64,000 nucleotides of DNA from Lumnitzera littorea (Eukaryota; Streptophyta; Magnoliopsida; Myrtales; Combretaceae), in assembly GCA_024138015.1 (NCBI GenBank), contig JAMXBB010000003.1, positions 9,749,265 to 9,813,264 on the forward strand. The letters are read 5' to 3'. Shown one piece after another: positions 12,476 through 25,915 of the stretch (positions are counted from its first letter, which is position 1; every line of letters starts with the position of its first letter). The position numbers and the translations under genes were made by a program. The notes under the pieces are model-generated. The model searched no databases, was not told the DNA's origin, and worked only from the letters and a program-made list of their open reading frames with translations.

Positions 12476-13990
12476 TTAACTTTTATTGTTTTTATTTTAA
12501 TTTGTGCATGCCTAGCCTAAATGCATGAATACAAATGTAAATAAAATAAACTTAAGTGCAAAACTAGAAAATGAATCAAAGAAATCTAATGTGAAAATTA
12601 AACTAAAAAGAAAAACCTATTATATTGCACGTGTCAATTTTGAATTACCTCCACTAGGGTCCCATGGGAATGTATCCCGTTCCCATAAAGTTAAAAATGT
12701 GGGGGACTCTTTTCTCAACGGATATATACTTAAGGACGGCTTTGCCCCCCTAAAATCATTTATGATGGGTTTAGCAATAGAAGAAGATTTAACAATGGCT
12801 ATCTCCTCAAACTTGATAACAAATCCTAGAAGCTCTGCTCAAGTGCTATTTCTCCTGCAAAAGATTCATAATAAGAAAATAAAGAAACCTCTATATCAAT
12901 TGCATTAACTCATTTGTTAAACTCTTTAATGTCATCAATTAGGGTTGAAGGATTCTTACACCCTTCACTCATGTTGTGAAGTATTTCTAGATTGTGGGAA
13001 TTAAAGGTCACATCAGTGTTCTCCCCTAATTCCTTTCTACTCTGAAAACACTTTGCTTTACATTCATGGCTAAGAGGATTCTTTAGATTTTCCAACACCT
13101 TTTCTCTTTCAACCACTAACTTACTTTCTCCATTACTCAAAAACTCTTCCATGTATCCTGAATTACTACTCTTTGAAAGGGAAATAAAAGACTTATTCTT
13201 TGAAGATCTAGAGTGGTATAATAAGGTAACTGAAGGTGGTAAAGGGTCAAAGCTACTAAAGTCAAAGGTGCCATATTTCTCTTAATGTTCACTAACTAAC
13301 TCTACCAAAGTTTTCCCTTGTGTATGCTCATCTACTTGTATACTAAGTTGATATGACAAAGTAGTTTGGGTACGAATTGGGTCATTAAAAGTGCAAGGAT
13401 AATTGGTTTCATATTTTTCCAAGTAATTTATAAGAATTTGCTTTAGAGATTTCTCTTTTGGTTGCTCTTCTTAGAAATTGGAATAATGTGTATGTTGGAT
13501 ATTGGGATTAAAACATTGATAGGAACAATAATGATTCTCACAATACTGATACATATCCTCATAATCTATAGGTGTAGGTTCTACATAATTGCTACAAGAA
13601 GAATTCCAATAGCTATCTCCTTGATTCCACCAACCGTGCTCCATAATAGTCTCAACAGCCAAGTCAATTCAAATTAATAAATTGAAATATCCTCAACCTT
13701 AATTCCCAAACAATAAAATAAAATATGCAAATGTTAAGAAAAGACAAATTAGAATGCAAAATTAAGTAAGTTTCACAAAGCTGTCCTCTCAATTTGAGGA
13801 TCAATTTCAATAGAATCTTTTAACTGGCTTCTTGTCATGCATTGCACCAAAGAAAATAGAGAATTTAGTCAAGATTGCACTAAGAAAATAAAAAAAAAAT
13901 TCAAGAAAAAGAAAATAAATCAAGAAAGATAAAAAAAAAAGATTGGTTAGATTAATAAATTTACTAGCTTTCTTAATATCAGAAGTCTTA
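12476..13990 (-). mobile_element. Interior of an Athila/Tat-like LTR element (family C), no intact gag
   Basis: On the minus strand this lies directly downstream of the PBS at 13,991-14,002. Two short minus frames fall here: a Tyr/Cys/Asn-rich one at 13,471-13,662 and a Lys/Glu-rich one at 12,910-13,152. I cannot match either to a named domain. Tyr/Cys-rich leader peptides are common in the 5' interior of Athila/Tat elements, but that is only a resemblance. A 127-aa plus-strand frame at 12,525-12,908 is probably antisense to the element. Confidence 0.45.
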
Positions 13991-14002
13991 GCAACAGCAC
14001 CA
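13991..14002 (-). other. Primer-binding site, tRNA-Asp type
   Basis: The minus strand reads TGGTGCTGTTGC, close to the TGGCGCCGTTGC primer site used by plant Athila/Tat (Ogre-like) Ty3/gypsy elements. It lies about 10 bases after the end of the LTR at 14,012. It fixes the orientation and the superfamily of family C. Confidence 0.65.
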
Positions 14003-14011
14003 AAAACTTGA

Positions 14012-15369
14012 TGTGTCAGGTAAGTGTACCCTATTAAATTGTAATAATGGATTAAGTCCAAGTATCGATCCTTTAAGGACTTTGATTATTAGTACTCATT
14101 AGGTCTCTATTATCTAATCGGTAAATTAAATTTTAAGAAACTTAAAGAAGTAAATCTAAATTATTACTAAAACTAATTTAAAGATTAACTAAGATGCAAT
14201 TTAAGAATCAACAAGGAAGCAATTCAATTGGAAATTAATTCAAGATTTAATTTTATACCTAGATCTCATTTTCTTGAGATCTAACATGTGATTTTTGTAA
14301 AGATGAACTAATTTATTATTTAATCTTTCTTGACCGGGAGAATTCTCCATTAAAGTTAATCACTTTCTCAAACCAATTAACCTTAACCTTAAAATCATCT
14401 ATTAGAATATCTTTTCAATAGTATGATCTAAGATTGCATTATTGAATAATGAATTCTCTACGCTTTAATTTAAAATTCTAAGAGAATCTTGTAAATTATC
14501 TCTAATCTTACAATAATCCTCATCAACTATGCTTATATATAATCTTATAAGAAATCTCTCGATTCTCTTATAAGATAGTAAACTTTAGATTATTATCCGT
14601 GGAAATTATAACCTTAATTATGAAGCAAACATAGTTGAGCCAAGAAAAAAACTAAAGAATTAAACAAATCAAATACTAATCATATCACATAAATAGATCT
14701 AGGTTCTACAAAACCTAGATATAAAAAATTTACTCACTATACATCGCAAAATAAGGACCTAAGAACAAAGAGTAGAAAATAGTAAAAAGAAAATCATGAA
14801 GTCTAAAGAAAAAAATTGAATCTTGGATTCTTGATGATCCTCTCGCTCCTTAAGTATTCTTGTCTTGAAAAGCTCTCTCTAAGTCATATCTAACGAGTTC
14901 TTCTTCTTAAATAAACCCTAATAAGGCTTTATATATGAAAAAATAAAAAAAATAAGTCAACTAGAAAAGGCACAATCGTATCTTTTGGTTGTGTCTTTTA
15001 CTATGATTCACATTTGTTTATTTTTAAAAAAAAAAATTCAAAAAACTAGAAACAACACAATTGAGGACATAGTTGTGTCTTTTGGTCGTGTCCTAGGCTG
15101 TAATAATGGAAAATAAGCTCCAAATTTGGCTGGAAGCGATACAGTCATATTGTTCGATTGTGTCGATTTTCAAACCTTCGTAACTTGCTCATTTTAGCTC
15201 CGATTTAAGTAAAATTTGTTTCTATCTTCTTATTTTCTCAAGTAGATGGTTTCAAAACTTAGAAAACAAAATTTTACTCAATTAAGTGTTATTATCTAAA
15301 AATAAACTCAAACATCAAGGGAAATCATAAAAAATCACCATTAAAATATGTGCAATTAAGAACTCATCA
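14012..15369 (-). mobile_element. Family C LTR (Athila/Tat-like), 5' LTR
   Basis: About 1.36 kb, non-coding. On the minus strand it starts TGATGAG at 15,369 and ends CTGACACA at 14,012, followed by the tRNA-Asp-type PBS. Much of it aligns with 31,872-33,150 in the same orientation. A TATA-like ATATATAAAG on the minus strand near 14,925-14,935 is a plausible LTR promoter. No second LTR was found within this window for this insertion. Confidence 0.65.
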
Positions 15370-16289
15370 ACATGTCTTTAAAATAAACGCCAATACTTGA
15401 GAAATATGATACTTTATTTGAATTATTATTTATTCATATTTACAAATATACTGAACCCCTTTTGGGTATTTGCGAATTTAAAATATTATTCTTCTTTGTG
15501 GCTTATCTTTTGAATCCTTTTTTATGCCTACTTAAACTATTTGAGCAATTTATTTGTTTACTTTTTAGACCTTGCAAAAAAAAAAAAAAATTCTATAAGG
15601 AAGTGAGCAAAGCTACAGCTTAGTAAGTGGTAAGGAATAAGCATTATACAAAACCAAGTAGGAAAAACAAGTCCTTTTTAGAGTGAAATATGATGCTGCA
15701 ATTTAAACATCATCTATATGACGGTGATCGATATATCGCTAAACTAGAGAAAATAATCCCACCCTAGTTTGGGTTTTGAGGAGTTGCATATTATAACCAA
15801 ATGCTNAAAAAAAAAAAAGGAGATTACTTCAAGTTTCTTTCATTATCCCTTAAGAAAACGAATTTCTTGACTTATTGCGTGAAAAACTTACTTAGAATCT
15901 CCTCGTACTGGGTTTACAATAACCTTCACTTTTGGTGTAAACTCTCTTGATCCAAGCCTTGGAGTTATACTCAGGAGTTGTTTTGAGAGTTTTTTGCTTC
16001 TTCCAAATAGAAAACATCGAGGGAATATGATAAAAAGTTACTTACTATTTATTCCTTCTTTCTTTTTTCTTTTTTGAAGGTTTTTACATCAAGTAAATTT
16101 TTTTTTTTTTTTAAGGTTTTTACATCAAGTAAATTTTTTTTTTTTTTAGGTTTTTACATCAAGTAATGCGATATATGATAAAATTGGCTAAGGAGAGGCT
16201 ATAACTATCATCTAAAATCTTATTAGAACATTAGTTCTCTTGGTTTTATGTTCCAACAAAATATTTAATATGATATGAAAATGAATTGG
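15370..16289. other. Unassigned DNA with one ambiguous base
   Basis: No gene seen. Position 15,806 is N, at the start of an A-run, and probably marks an unresolved homopolymer in the assembly. The poly-T tandem repeat at 16,077-16,166 lies here. Confidence 0.5.
16077..16166 (+). repeat. Three-copy tandem repeat with poly-T spacers
   Basis: The 18-base core GGTTTTTACATCAAGTAA occurs three times, ending at 16,096, 16,132 and 16,166. The copies are separated by T runs, giving periods of 36 and 34 bases. This looks like replication slippage mediated by the T runs. Confidence 0.85.
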
Positions 16290-19200
16290 TGTTATGACCC
16301 TAAAGGGGGCCTAATAAGATTACTTAAAATTTTCATATTATGTGTATACCCATTATTCGAAAATTGTTTTGCAAGTCAGAGATTGTAAAACTGTAAATAA
16401 TTAATCACTAAGGTTTTTTATTTTTAATTAATTAACTTACTATAAAATATAAATGATTATAAATATCCAATATTATACAGTTAACTAGAACCGTAGAGAA
16501 TCAATATCCCTTACCAAATACTAAGATAAGATAAAACAACTTAATAGTTTATAAGAAATATTATATTATACATAATCTTATCATATAAATATTTTCTATA
16601 TCAATTGTTTCTATACCAACTATACACATTTCAATCAACTTTAATATTAACAAACCTATTTCCGGTTTATACTTTACTCTCAAAATTTTTCCTGATCCTT
16701 ACTTAAAGGAACTTGTAAAAGAAACTATAGGGAAATAAGCAATTCATAGCTCAGTGAGTTTATTCATCACTAATACTTTTTAAGTAAGTTATCAAATATT
16801 ATTAGCACCCATGTAATCTATCTATAGGCGAAATGAATGCATGCGTAGTGAATGCATGCATAGTGAATGCAAGCAACACATCTATAAGAGTCCAAAACTA
16901 TATAAGGTGTAGATTTATATCGTCTACACTTCGATTTTTCCTCTATACTTGCCAGTACGGAGTACCTCACCTTAACCGTATGACGTTCTCTAGAGGTACT
17001 ACCTCTCTAGACGACACTCGACTATTACCTTAGTCGAGAACATCAATCAATATAGGTGAACTCCAACTCAAGCTCATCCATCGAACATATCTAAGGCCCC
17101 TCAAGCACACAAAGTGAGTTCTCTTGCTATCAAAATATATCTAAGACCTCACAGGCACAAATATATAAGTCCTCTTACAATCAATTGGAGATACTATGCT
17201 ATCTTTACCTTAATGATAAAAATATCATTCATAGACACTATGAGCCCTCACATAAATCATACAAAATATATTTAAGATTAGAAAAACGTTTTCCAAAAAT
17301 ACTTTTTTCAAAAATTTGCAAAGTTAGTACTCTCCATCAGTATACCAATTGGATCATACACATGCAACATATATAACTAGTTATTTTAGTCGAATAGTTA
17401 TATTTACAAATTTAAGAAATTGATCACCTAGATGATAACATATAAAGCAATTAGTCATTCAATAAACAAACAATATCAACCAATAAGCAGCATACAAATA
17501 ACAAACAGTAAGTAGATAGTAGATCATAAGAACTCCCTCACCTAGGTTAAAGCTTACTCTTCAATCTTTAGGAATTTTCAGTTCCTGATAATTTGGTACC
17601 TAAAAGATAAATAAATCTATAAGTATTCTAAAAAATTAGGTTTATCAATTAACTAATATTTATTATCATTTGCCTAATTTCTTACTATAATCTAAGTATG
17701 GTATAAATATAGTTTAACTTAAATCTTTTACTTACTTTTCTCGGTTTATTTTAAATTTTCAATTGTGTATAATTTTTTCATTTTAACTTCGATTTTTGTG
17801 AACTTATAGTTGATTTTTATCATTTTCGATCGTATTTTTCGCATAGCAGAGTACATTTAGACATTGTGATATGCATTTTTCATGATGGTTCTAAAATATC
17901 ATAAATTTTATTATTTTGACTCAAATGTTTGTAAATTATTATTTTTAGCTTTTCTTTGTAATTTTATGATTTAATAAATATCTAAATTTTGTATTTTTGT
18001 AATTTTTTTATTTTTAAGTCTATTTTATTACGATTTATGTATTTTTCTATTATTATTATTATTATTATTCACGAATTTAATTAAAATTTATTAAATGCTG
18101 ACGTGGCAGCATAGGAAGGTTCCACATATCATTTCTATAAATTTTGCATATTTTTCAATTTTTTCAATTTTGTAACTTTACTTAATATAATTAACCCAAT
18201 TTTTCTTTCTTATACCCACGGCATGTACGTTTATGTATCTTTATATTACTTTATTTCATAACTTAGTAATTTAGTATGTCGTACATATATTATTTAGGTG
18301 TATACACATATTTATACTATACCATGCTACTAGTATATGTATTTTTATACTTATACATATAGTCTTATACTTAGGTTTTCTTAACTTATTTATACATATG
18401 TACATATGTAACTTTACAATTTAAACCTAAATATACTATATATATACTATATGTATATACATGTACTAGACATATATATTTGTACACTATACATATATAC
18501 ATGATCGAACACATATACATATATATGCATCGATAATGAGAATAAATAAATATACATATTATATACGCATATATATACATAAATCTCTTTATACCATATA
18601 CTCTACATAATTAGCTATAATATATATGTACATATAATTATATACCTAAATATTTACATACATATATGAACCCATATACACAAGAAATACTAACTTTTTG
18701 TATAATCTTATTACATGTACAAATAATTTTAATACAAACATAAGAATTTACAAAATCAACTATATTATATATTTCCTAAATATATGTATTTCTACAACAT
18801 ATACATATATAACAAGAGTACATATAAATTAACAAAATAAATACATTAAATACTACTTAATTACTTCTCTTGATGTCTTGAAAAATTGTTAATCCAAGAG
18901 CTTTTCTTCTCCTCCTTATAATTTGTTGATAAACAAGAAAGAAAATTGAGAAGTAAAGCGAATAGAAGAGGGAAAAAGAGAGAGGATTTTTCGATGGATG
19001 TGTTTGTCTGTTTCTTTTGAGTTTGATTTTTGTTTTTTTCTTGTGTAGAGGCATGAAACAAAGCAAATGGTAAACTTGTGCGGACAACAAAATAAAACCA
19101 AGAAGAGTGAGAGAAAGAAGAAAGAAAAAAAGAAGAAGTTAAGATGGGATTAAATTGATGTGACTAATGCTTATCTAATTCTTTTGTTTTATCTTCTTAA

Positions 19201-19819
19201 ATGGACACATGTCAAAACAAAGCAAGTAAAAAATAGTCAAACATGGTTCTGGAAATTGCAATGTGGAGAAGGAAAAAAAATAAGGAAGAAAAAGGAAAAA
19301 GGGAAAAGAAGAAGAAGAAGAAAAAAATTTTAAAAAATCATGAGATTAAATTTTCTAAATGAAATATTATAGACTTCATAATAATTGTAAAATAATATTA
19401 ATAAATTTATAAATTTTGTTAATTAAATTATTACTCGTTACGTTTATAATATTTAGGAGTTATTTCAACTCGTTTGTTAACAATTTCTACACGATTACAT
19501 GTATTAGTCAATAATTATATTAGATTAGGGTTTTATTACTAATGAGATAAATTTATTCATTTTATAAGCTTAGAGTTATAGTTTTAGAGTTTTTTCTCAA
19601 GTTCAAGTTCAATTTTTGGTATTTATACATATATAGGGTTTAGGGTTTTTATACGCGATTAAGGTTTCAATAAATTTTTAGGGTTTTTCATATTCGTTTT
19701 AGGTTTTAAATTTAAAATTTTAATCAGTTTTAAATTTATCAGCTTTGTTGACTTAAGAAAAATTACCTATAATACTTAAGTCGTCTCTATACTCAAAAGC
19801 CAAATTTGCAAAGTTTGCA
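16290..19819 (-). mobile_element. Family A LTR, near full length
   Basis: 3.53 kb, aligning with the reverse complement of 54,664-58,280 from end to end. The plus-strand left end is TGTTATGACCC (16,290) and the right end is TTTGCA (19,819), matching the LTR termini. Flanking pentamers (ATTGG and TAACC) do not match and there is no PBS to the left. It is therefore either a solo LTR whose flank was rearranged or one end of a broken element. Confidence 0.7.
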
Positions 19820-19831
19820 TAACCGTTCACC

Positions 19832-22439
19832 AATTTTGTATCCTCACTTTGCAGGATCCAACAATCACTAAATTTAGGGTAATTATTGTGTGGCTTCTTA
19901 GTCGAAACTTACAAAAACATCTATAGAGACATGAGCAAGCAACTGCTAAGTAAGCTGAGATGGAAACATAAGGCCATACATCAAGCAAAGGTAAGGTTAT
20001 CAAATATTTATTTAAATGTAATACATCAAACAAATGTTGTTGCACAATATTGTCCAATCTATCGTAAGATTAAAGAAATTGCACCTACTCTAATCCATGT
20101 TGAAGAGTTCCAATGCACATGCAACAGCTTACAATCAAACCAAGGCTTATGCAATAAAGATACTGCTCCTCCTATGACTACCTTTGAACCACTGTCTTTA
20201 CTCTTACCATGACCTCCTCTCTTATCATTTAGTTCAACTAATGATGAAGAAGGAACTATTATACTCTAACATCCCTTTTGGAAGGTACCGGTATTTGGTT
20301 GGAGAATCCCAAGTATCCCCTAATAGGTTACAATGCATGTCTAGTTATGATTTCAAGTCACCAATGATTAACTCTAGTTTAAGGCGACCAATCAATGCAT
20401 ACAATTCAAACAATTGCAGTCTAAAGCATCAAGTCATAATCATATAACTAAACCCAGAAACACGTACATATGGGCATGCATACATTTAAGCTACCTAACA
20501 AACACAACCAAGTATAACCTTAAGCCTCCAAATACTATGAAATAATACTCTGAAATACAGTTATGTGTTGATCCCAAACTTACCTAGACCACTCACTTGC
20601 TCACTTAGGGTATAACTCACAACAAGCCTTCCTCAAAAGTTCCTATAATATAAATGTTGTTTCAATACTCATATAATTACTATAGATAGGTTTTATTATG
20701 TAATTTAGATTATTATTTTTAGTTTAGTGTCTTACTATACCCAGGTATTCTGGTTTTAAGTTTCTTATAGATAAACTTCGTTTTAAGCTAGGTTCTAATT
20801 CAGTTTTTGATTTCTTCTCTGATCCATCCTCTAAATTAGGTTCTCATTCATCTTCTCATTACCAACTTAAACCTAAGTGAATGTAGTCTTCTAACTCAGG
20901 TTTTGATCAACTCCTTAGCACACTAGTATTGACCCTATTTCTAATTTTGCTTTTAAATTAACTTTTAATCCTTATAGATTTTATATTTTCACATAATTCC
21001 CCAAAATTCAATTCAAGATCGGAATGCAATCATATTATATGGTCTAACATTACTCCATCTTGATCCAGCTACACTCAACTCCATCATTTGGAGTATTTCA
21101 CATAAAACATAAATATGAAAACTAAGCCCTCAATCTTCGAGTCCACTACCCTAACACTATAGGTTTATTCTCCAACATTACTATAGTATGTGAAAATACT
21201 CGCCAATATAGATTCTAGCCTAGTATCTTAGAAAATTATTAAGTTTATTTAGAAAAATAGTCATTTAATAGGATTTTCAAGGCCTAAAAATGAGATAAAA
21301 ATATGGAAAATAATTTTCATAAAAATATTTTCACGTAATTTAATACACATTATAGGGGTTTCATAGCAAAATTTTAGAGTTGAAACAACATTAATAGGGC
21401 TTTTGAAACAAAAACAAAATCGACTCGGTTTTATCAATTTCTTAAGGCAATATATTTTGAGACTCAATTCAAACAAAATAATATTTTTCTTAAAAACTAC
21501 ATACAAAAACATATTAGAATATTTATTTATTTTCATAATTTTTGGATAAGATTTACTACTTCTATTAATTTAAAGAAAATAAAACAAATTTAGAACACCC
21601 ATCGAAATTTGCCTTTCCAACCACCAACGGTAGCCCCACCTTTGTTGGCAGCTCTAAATGTGCTAGTAGCTACAGGGTGGTGGTGATGGCTTCTTCCTAG
21701 ATCACCCATAGCTTCTTGCACCCTATTTATGCCTATTTTGCAATATTTTTCCTAAAATTTTCTATAAAATTTTTCTCAACACCCTTTAAGCTTACTATAT
21801 TTTTCTCACTCTAGGGTGACTAAACTAACTAAGTGATGTTGATCTAAATTTATAGGGAGGGATACTATCAATTGAGAATTAATCCCATAGCTAAGTGTCC
21901 TCAAATCTCCTTTATCCTAATGATGACATGTCCTAATTCTATTCATAAACACATATACGCACTTAAAAGAGATTGTCACACCTAAAGCAATTTTTCCCCA
22001 ACTACCACATAGCTTTTTTTTTTTTTTAATTAATTAACTTTAGTTATTTTATTATATTTAGGCATAAGTTAAGTATTTTAGGTATTTTTAGGTATTTATC
22101 TATATGTGTATATTCATATTTATTACCAGTAAATACTCTTAAATGTTATTTAGGATATTTTATGATTTTTAGTGTATATATATTTTATCTTTAGTGACTC
22201 ATTAAATATCAAAACTCATTTTATGCATTTTCGATAAATAATAGATAATAATACATATAACCTAAATATATATAATGTTTAATTAGTTTATTATTTATTT
22301 TCCTAAATCCAAACTCATAACTTCATTTTTATTAATATTTTTAACTTCATCATAAAATTTAAGATCAATCAAACAACAACTTATGCAATCGTCTTAAATT
22401 TTATGAACTGTTTTCGAACTAACCAATTTTGAGCTACTA
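19832..22439 (-). mobile_element. Family B LTR, 3'-truncated
   Basis: Aligns with 51,720-54,485 in the same orientation: first a conserved block at 19,835-20,340 (compare 51,722-52,215), then diverged AT-rich sequence and the CCACC-rich patch near 21,610-21,720. The plus-strand right end AGCTACTA at 22,439 corresponds to the GGGGCTTACA terminus. The first 330 bp of the plus-strand left side are missing, where it abuts the family A LTR. Open frames such as 19,886-20,212 fall in the conserved LTR block and are not genes. Confidence 0.65.
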
Positions 22440-22454
22440 GCTTATTTTTGTAAG

Positions 22455-23274
22455 GTCTACCACATCACAACCTATTAGGGAAAACATGTAGAATTTTCCG
22501 ACTAAATACCGATGCCTTCTAAAGGAATAGCATTGGAGCATAATGACCCTTTCTTCTTCCTTAATCAAACTAAGTAACAAGAGAAAAGATCGCAACAAAA
22601 GTAAAGGCAATAGTTCAAAGGTAGTCATGGGAGAAATAGTATCTCCATTATACAAGCTTGGGTTTAGTCGTAAGCTGTTAAATATGCGCTGAAACTTCTC
22701 AACCTGGATTAAAGTGAGTATAATTTATCTAATCTCACAACGAATCAAACAACATCATATGTAGGCATTTATTTGTTGTATTACATTTAAATCACTAGTT
22801 GATATCTTTGCCTATGCTTAATGTTTAATCTTATGTCTCCCCAATTTACTAAGCGATTAGTTGCTCACATCTCTATAAATATTATTACGAGTGTTGGCTA
22901 GAAAGTGCCATTATAACTACCTTAAAGTTAGCAACTACTGAATCTTGGAAAGTGAGGATATAAAACTAATGATTAGTTACACTTTTGAAGTTTTGGATCT
23001 TTAAATCTTTTAGTATCAAATTATATATTACTTAAGTAACATCAGGTTATTAAACCACATAAACATTACTAAAGATATTTAAATCCTAGCATATAATTTT
23101 CTTACTTCCGCAAGCGAATAACATTTTATTCTCAGAACTATTTACTATAAAGTTGGTTAGTTATGAGAGTCTCATGTAAATGAGGTCTAAGATAATAGTT
23201 TTATGGTTAGCTTTTATTCAAAAAGTGATTTACATAGTGGGACTATTACGACTCTACCACTTCGAGGCGTAACA
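22455..23274 (+). mobile_element. Family B LTR, 3' part only
   Basis: Reverse complement of roughly 51,393-52,210. Its right end (TTCGAGGCGTAACA, ending 23,274) matches the family B LTR end. It sits head-to-head with the preceding B piece and directly abuts copia coding sequence, so one element was probably inserted into another here. Confidence 0.65.
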
Positions 23275-23279
23275 ATTGC

Positions 23280-24180
23280 TATTATCAAAGAACAACTTAA
23301 CACTACTCTTACAATTAAGGATCTCAAGTTTGCAACATTTTTCTTGAGTTTAGAATCGTGTTGTACTTCTTTCGGTACTCTTCTTTGTCAACACAAATTT
23401 ATCACTAACTTGCTAATTGATGTAGGTCTTATGAGCTACAAGCCATCAAAATTTCCTATGCAAACCAACTTAAAGCTTAATAACGTAACTGGTGCTTTAT
23501 TAGATGATCCCACTCTCTATAAGTAACTGATAAGGCATTTATTATATGTTACCATGACATGACTTGACATTTCATATGCAATTCATCATTTGAGTCAATT
23601 TGTTTCAATTCCCTAAGCACCACATTACTAAGCCTTATTGCATTTGTTGCACTATCTTAAAGGCATATCCTCCTTAAGTCTTTTTTACCTTAAAAATAAT
23701 GATCTCAAGCTTCATGCTCACTTGAATGTGGATTGGGATTCTTGTACTTTGGATAGAAAGTTGATTAGTGGATATTTTGTTTGCCTTAGTTCTACTCTTA
23801 TCTCTTTGAAGACTAAGAAGCAACCTAGGATTTCTACTTCAACCACTAGGGCTGAGTATCAAAGTGCAGCTTACATAGCCAAGGAAGTGAAATGGATTTC
23901 TTATACTCCTGGAGACTTGTAAGTTTTTGTTTCCTATTCTAATCCGCCATATTGTGACAACACACCTACAATATTGATTGCTTCTAATTCGTGCTTTACA
24001 TGGGCAAACAAAGCACATAGACATTGATGTCTAGTTTCCTCGTGATCTAGTTACTTTTGGCTTTTTATCTCTAGTTCATGATCGTTGTGGACATACTCAC
24101 TAAGGCATTAAGTGTGCGATAGTTGCAATCTTTGTGTTTTAAGTTGGGTCTTAAACTCGATCTAACTTGAGGGGGGATAC
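23280..24180 (+). pseudogene. Ty1/copia polyprotein C-terminus (RT end and RNase H), decayed
   Basis: A single reading frame runs from 23,280 to 23,922. It holds the copia RT tail (IKDL...FFLSLE, then a 'PTLYK' segment), the 'LLYVT..LDISYAIHHLSQF' block, 'LHYLKG' and the RNase H core with 'DWDSC', 'SGY', 'LISLKTKKQP' and 'RAEYQSAA'. In-frame stops occur at 23,524, 23,560, 23,614, 23,629 and 23,920, several explained by C-to-T change (for example Arg to TGA at 23,560). Downstream, 'KHIDID' and 'RDLV' remnants lead to a purine tract (TTGAGGGGGGATA, near 24,168-24,179) just before the 3' LTR. RT would copy the element RNA into cDNA and RNase H would remove the RNA strand. This copy is dead. The 5' half of the element is not in place. 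Confidence 0.85.
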
Positions 24181-24184
24181 GAAG

Positions 24185-24480
24185 TGTATATGGAGTGCTT
24201 GTCTTCAACTTCATAACCATAATAGCAGTGTTATCATTTAGTGTGGACTGTTATTTATACACGTGAGTGCTTGTCTTCAAGTTCATAAGCATAATAGCAG
24301 TGTTATCATTTAGTGTAGATTGTTATTTATACACGTGGATGCCCAGGTCATGTCCAGTTGTCATTTAACTATAGGTCGGGTAGTTAAAAATAAGTATCTA
24401 GTATAAATACTCTCTGGACTCATTGTAACATATTAAGACCATTACATTTTCTTTCATATTAAGAACAGAGCTACTACACA
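24185..24480 (+). mobile_element. 3' LTR of the copia element, with an internal 74-bp duplication
   Basis: Starts TGTATATGG just after the purine tract and ends near CTACTACACA, which are typical TG...CA ends. A TATA box (TATAAATA, 24,402-24,409) fits an LTR promoter on the plus strand. The upstream part carries a direct duplication of about 74 bp, beginning GTGCTTGTCTTCAA at about 24,196 and 24,270, with only a few differences between the copies. The 3' boundary is approximate. Confidence 0.65.
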
Positions 24481-25389
24481 GTTTCCTTCCTTGCTTCGCA
24501 TGGCATCATTCAACATTTCTATGAAATTTGATACACTTGTAGAAATGGGCTGCTGTTTCGGCACAGTCACCACAAAAGCCACAACTCAACATTGCTAGTA
24601 GCGATAGCAAAACAACAGCCGCACCACAATAACAATAATAATAATAACTCCAAACATACCTAAAGATGAAAAATTAACAAGAAGAACGAAAAGAAACGAG
24701 CTTGCTTGAAGAAACTAATGTACACACGCTCCAACACTAAGAAAACAATAGAACATGACCGATATTTGATCTTTGTAAACACTATGAAGAAAAAAATAAA
24801 TCTTTGAGTTTCAAAACTTTAACTTACCATAAAAGTTTCACAGAGACGAGCTTGCCTTCGAAGTTTCTTAAATTTTCTTGTATGAAAATGCCATTTTCGG
24901 ATCAATTTGGGTAAGACTGAGAGCCAATTGCTGGGAGGAGAAAGAATAACGTAAATGGAAAAGGAGGAGAAAAATATGGAATGTGATAATGTGATGAAGA
25001 TATGGGCAGTAGTTCAAAATTTTGGAATTTATGGTGATACACCGACTCCATATTTTAAAAGAAGATTTTATATATGTAATATATAATATCAAATATATAT
25101 ACATATATTACAACATAGGATCGAGTTCAAACCCTTAGATCCAAAGTCGCACTCAAAAAAATTCGATATACATCTAGAAATCATCTACCAGATTGAGAAA
25201 ATTGCACAAATTCTCAAGAAGCTCTTCATAAATCTCAGTCAAGCATGACGTGCAATACATTGAGACTATGCCTGGTATCTTATTTCTAATTTGCCTAAAT
25301 TCAACAATTTTAGACTGTTGTGAGAAATTCATGGATAGAAATTCTTGCTTGGGCCTTGAATGTAAGCTTGTGTCTGCAAAATAAAATAC
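24481..25389. other. Unassigned DNA, no supported gene
   Basis: It contains an (AAT)n patch near 24,630. A 72-aa minus frame at 25,174-25,392 resembles nothing I can name. It could be the interior of the element suggested at 25,390-25,915. Confidence 0.3.
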
Positions 25390-25915
25390 CATGATGGGGC
25401 GTTGGAAAATTATCTGGCATGACAGAAAGAGAGAGAGATAGAGAATAAGAAGGTTAGTATGCGTCTATCTAAAGTATCTTACCTACGGGGTTATTTATAG
25501 GATTTGGAGAGGAGATATGTCCATAGAGCGGATATAATTGCATCTTGCCTAAATAAGGTGTATCTTCCTAGATATGATCCAATATCCATAGAAGCGACAT
25601 GATAGGTCAATGATTCCCACAAGTCGATATACCCACGGTGTGCCCATAATCATCCATCATCCGAGCTTCCCAGTTAGATCTCCGGTCTCCTATTACGTCG
25701 GGCATGGATGCCATGAGCTGGACCAAGGCTAAGAAACTGAGGTTCACAACCTATAATAGGCTGAGCACACGCTGAAGCTCGATCTTAGGGTGGAAATCCC
25801 AAATAGGGCCAAGACTTAAGTTGTAATAGGTCAGATACGAGCCTAGATAGTTCGGCTTACGGTCTATGTATGTCAGAATGGTCCTTTAGAGCCTATTGTC
25901 TAAAATCGCCCATCA
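25390..25915 (-). mobile_element. Possible LTR fragment
   Basis: Less AT-rich than its surroundings. On the minus strand it begins TGATGGGCGATTTTAG (25,915) and carries a TATA box CTATAAATAA (25,491-25,500), followed by a pyrimidine-rich CT leader (25,425-25,445). The layout is that of a plant LTR promoter region. No second copy, PBS or PPT was found, so the assignment rests on composition and promoter layout only. Confidence 0.35.

Noticed and set aside
15806..15806. The N base as a biological feature
   Set aside because: A single ambiguous call beside an A run, most simply an unresolved homopolymer.
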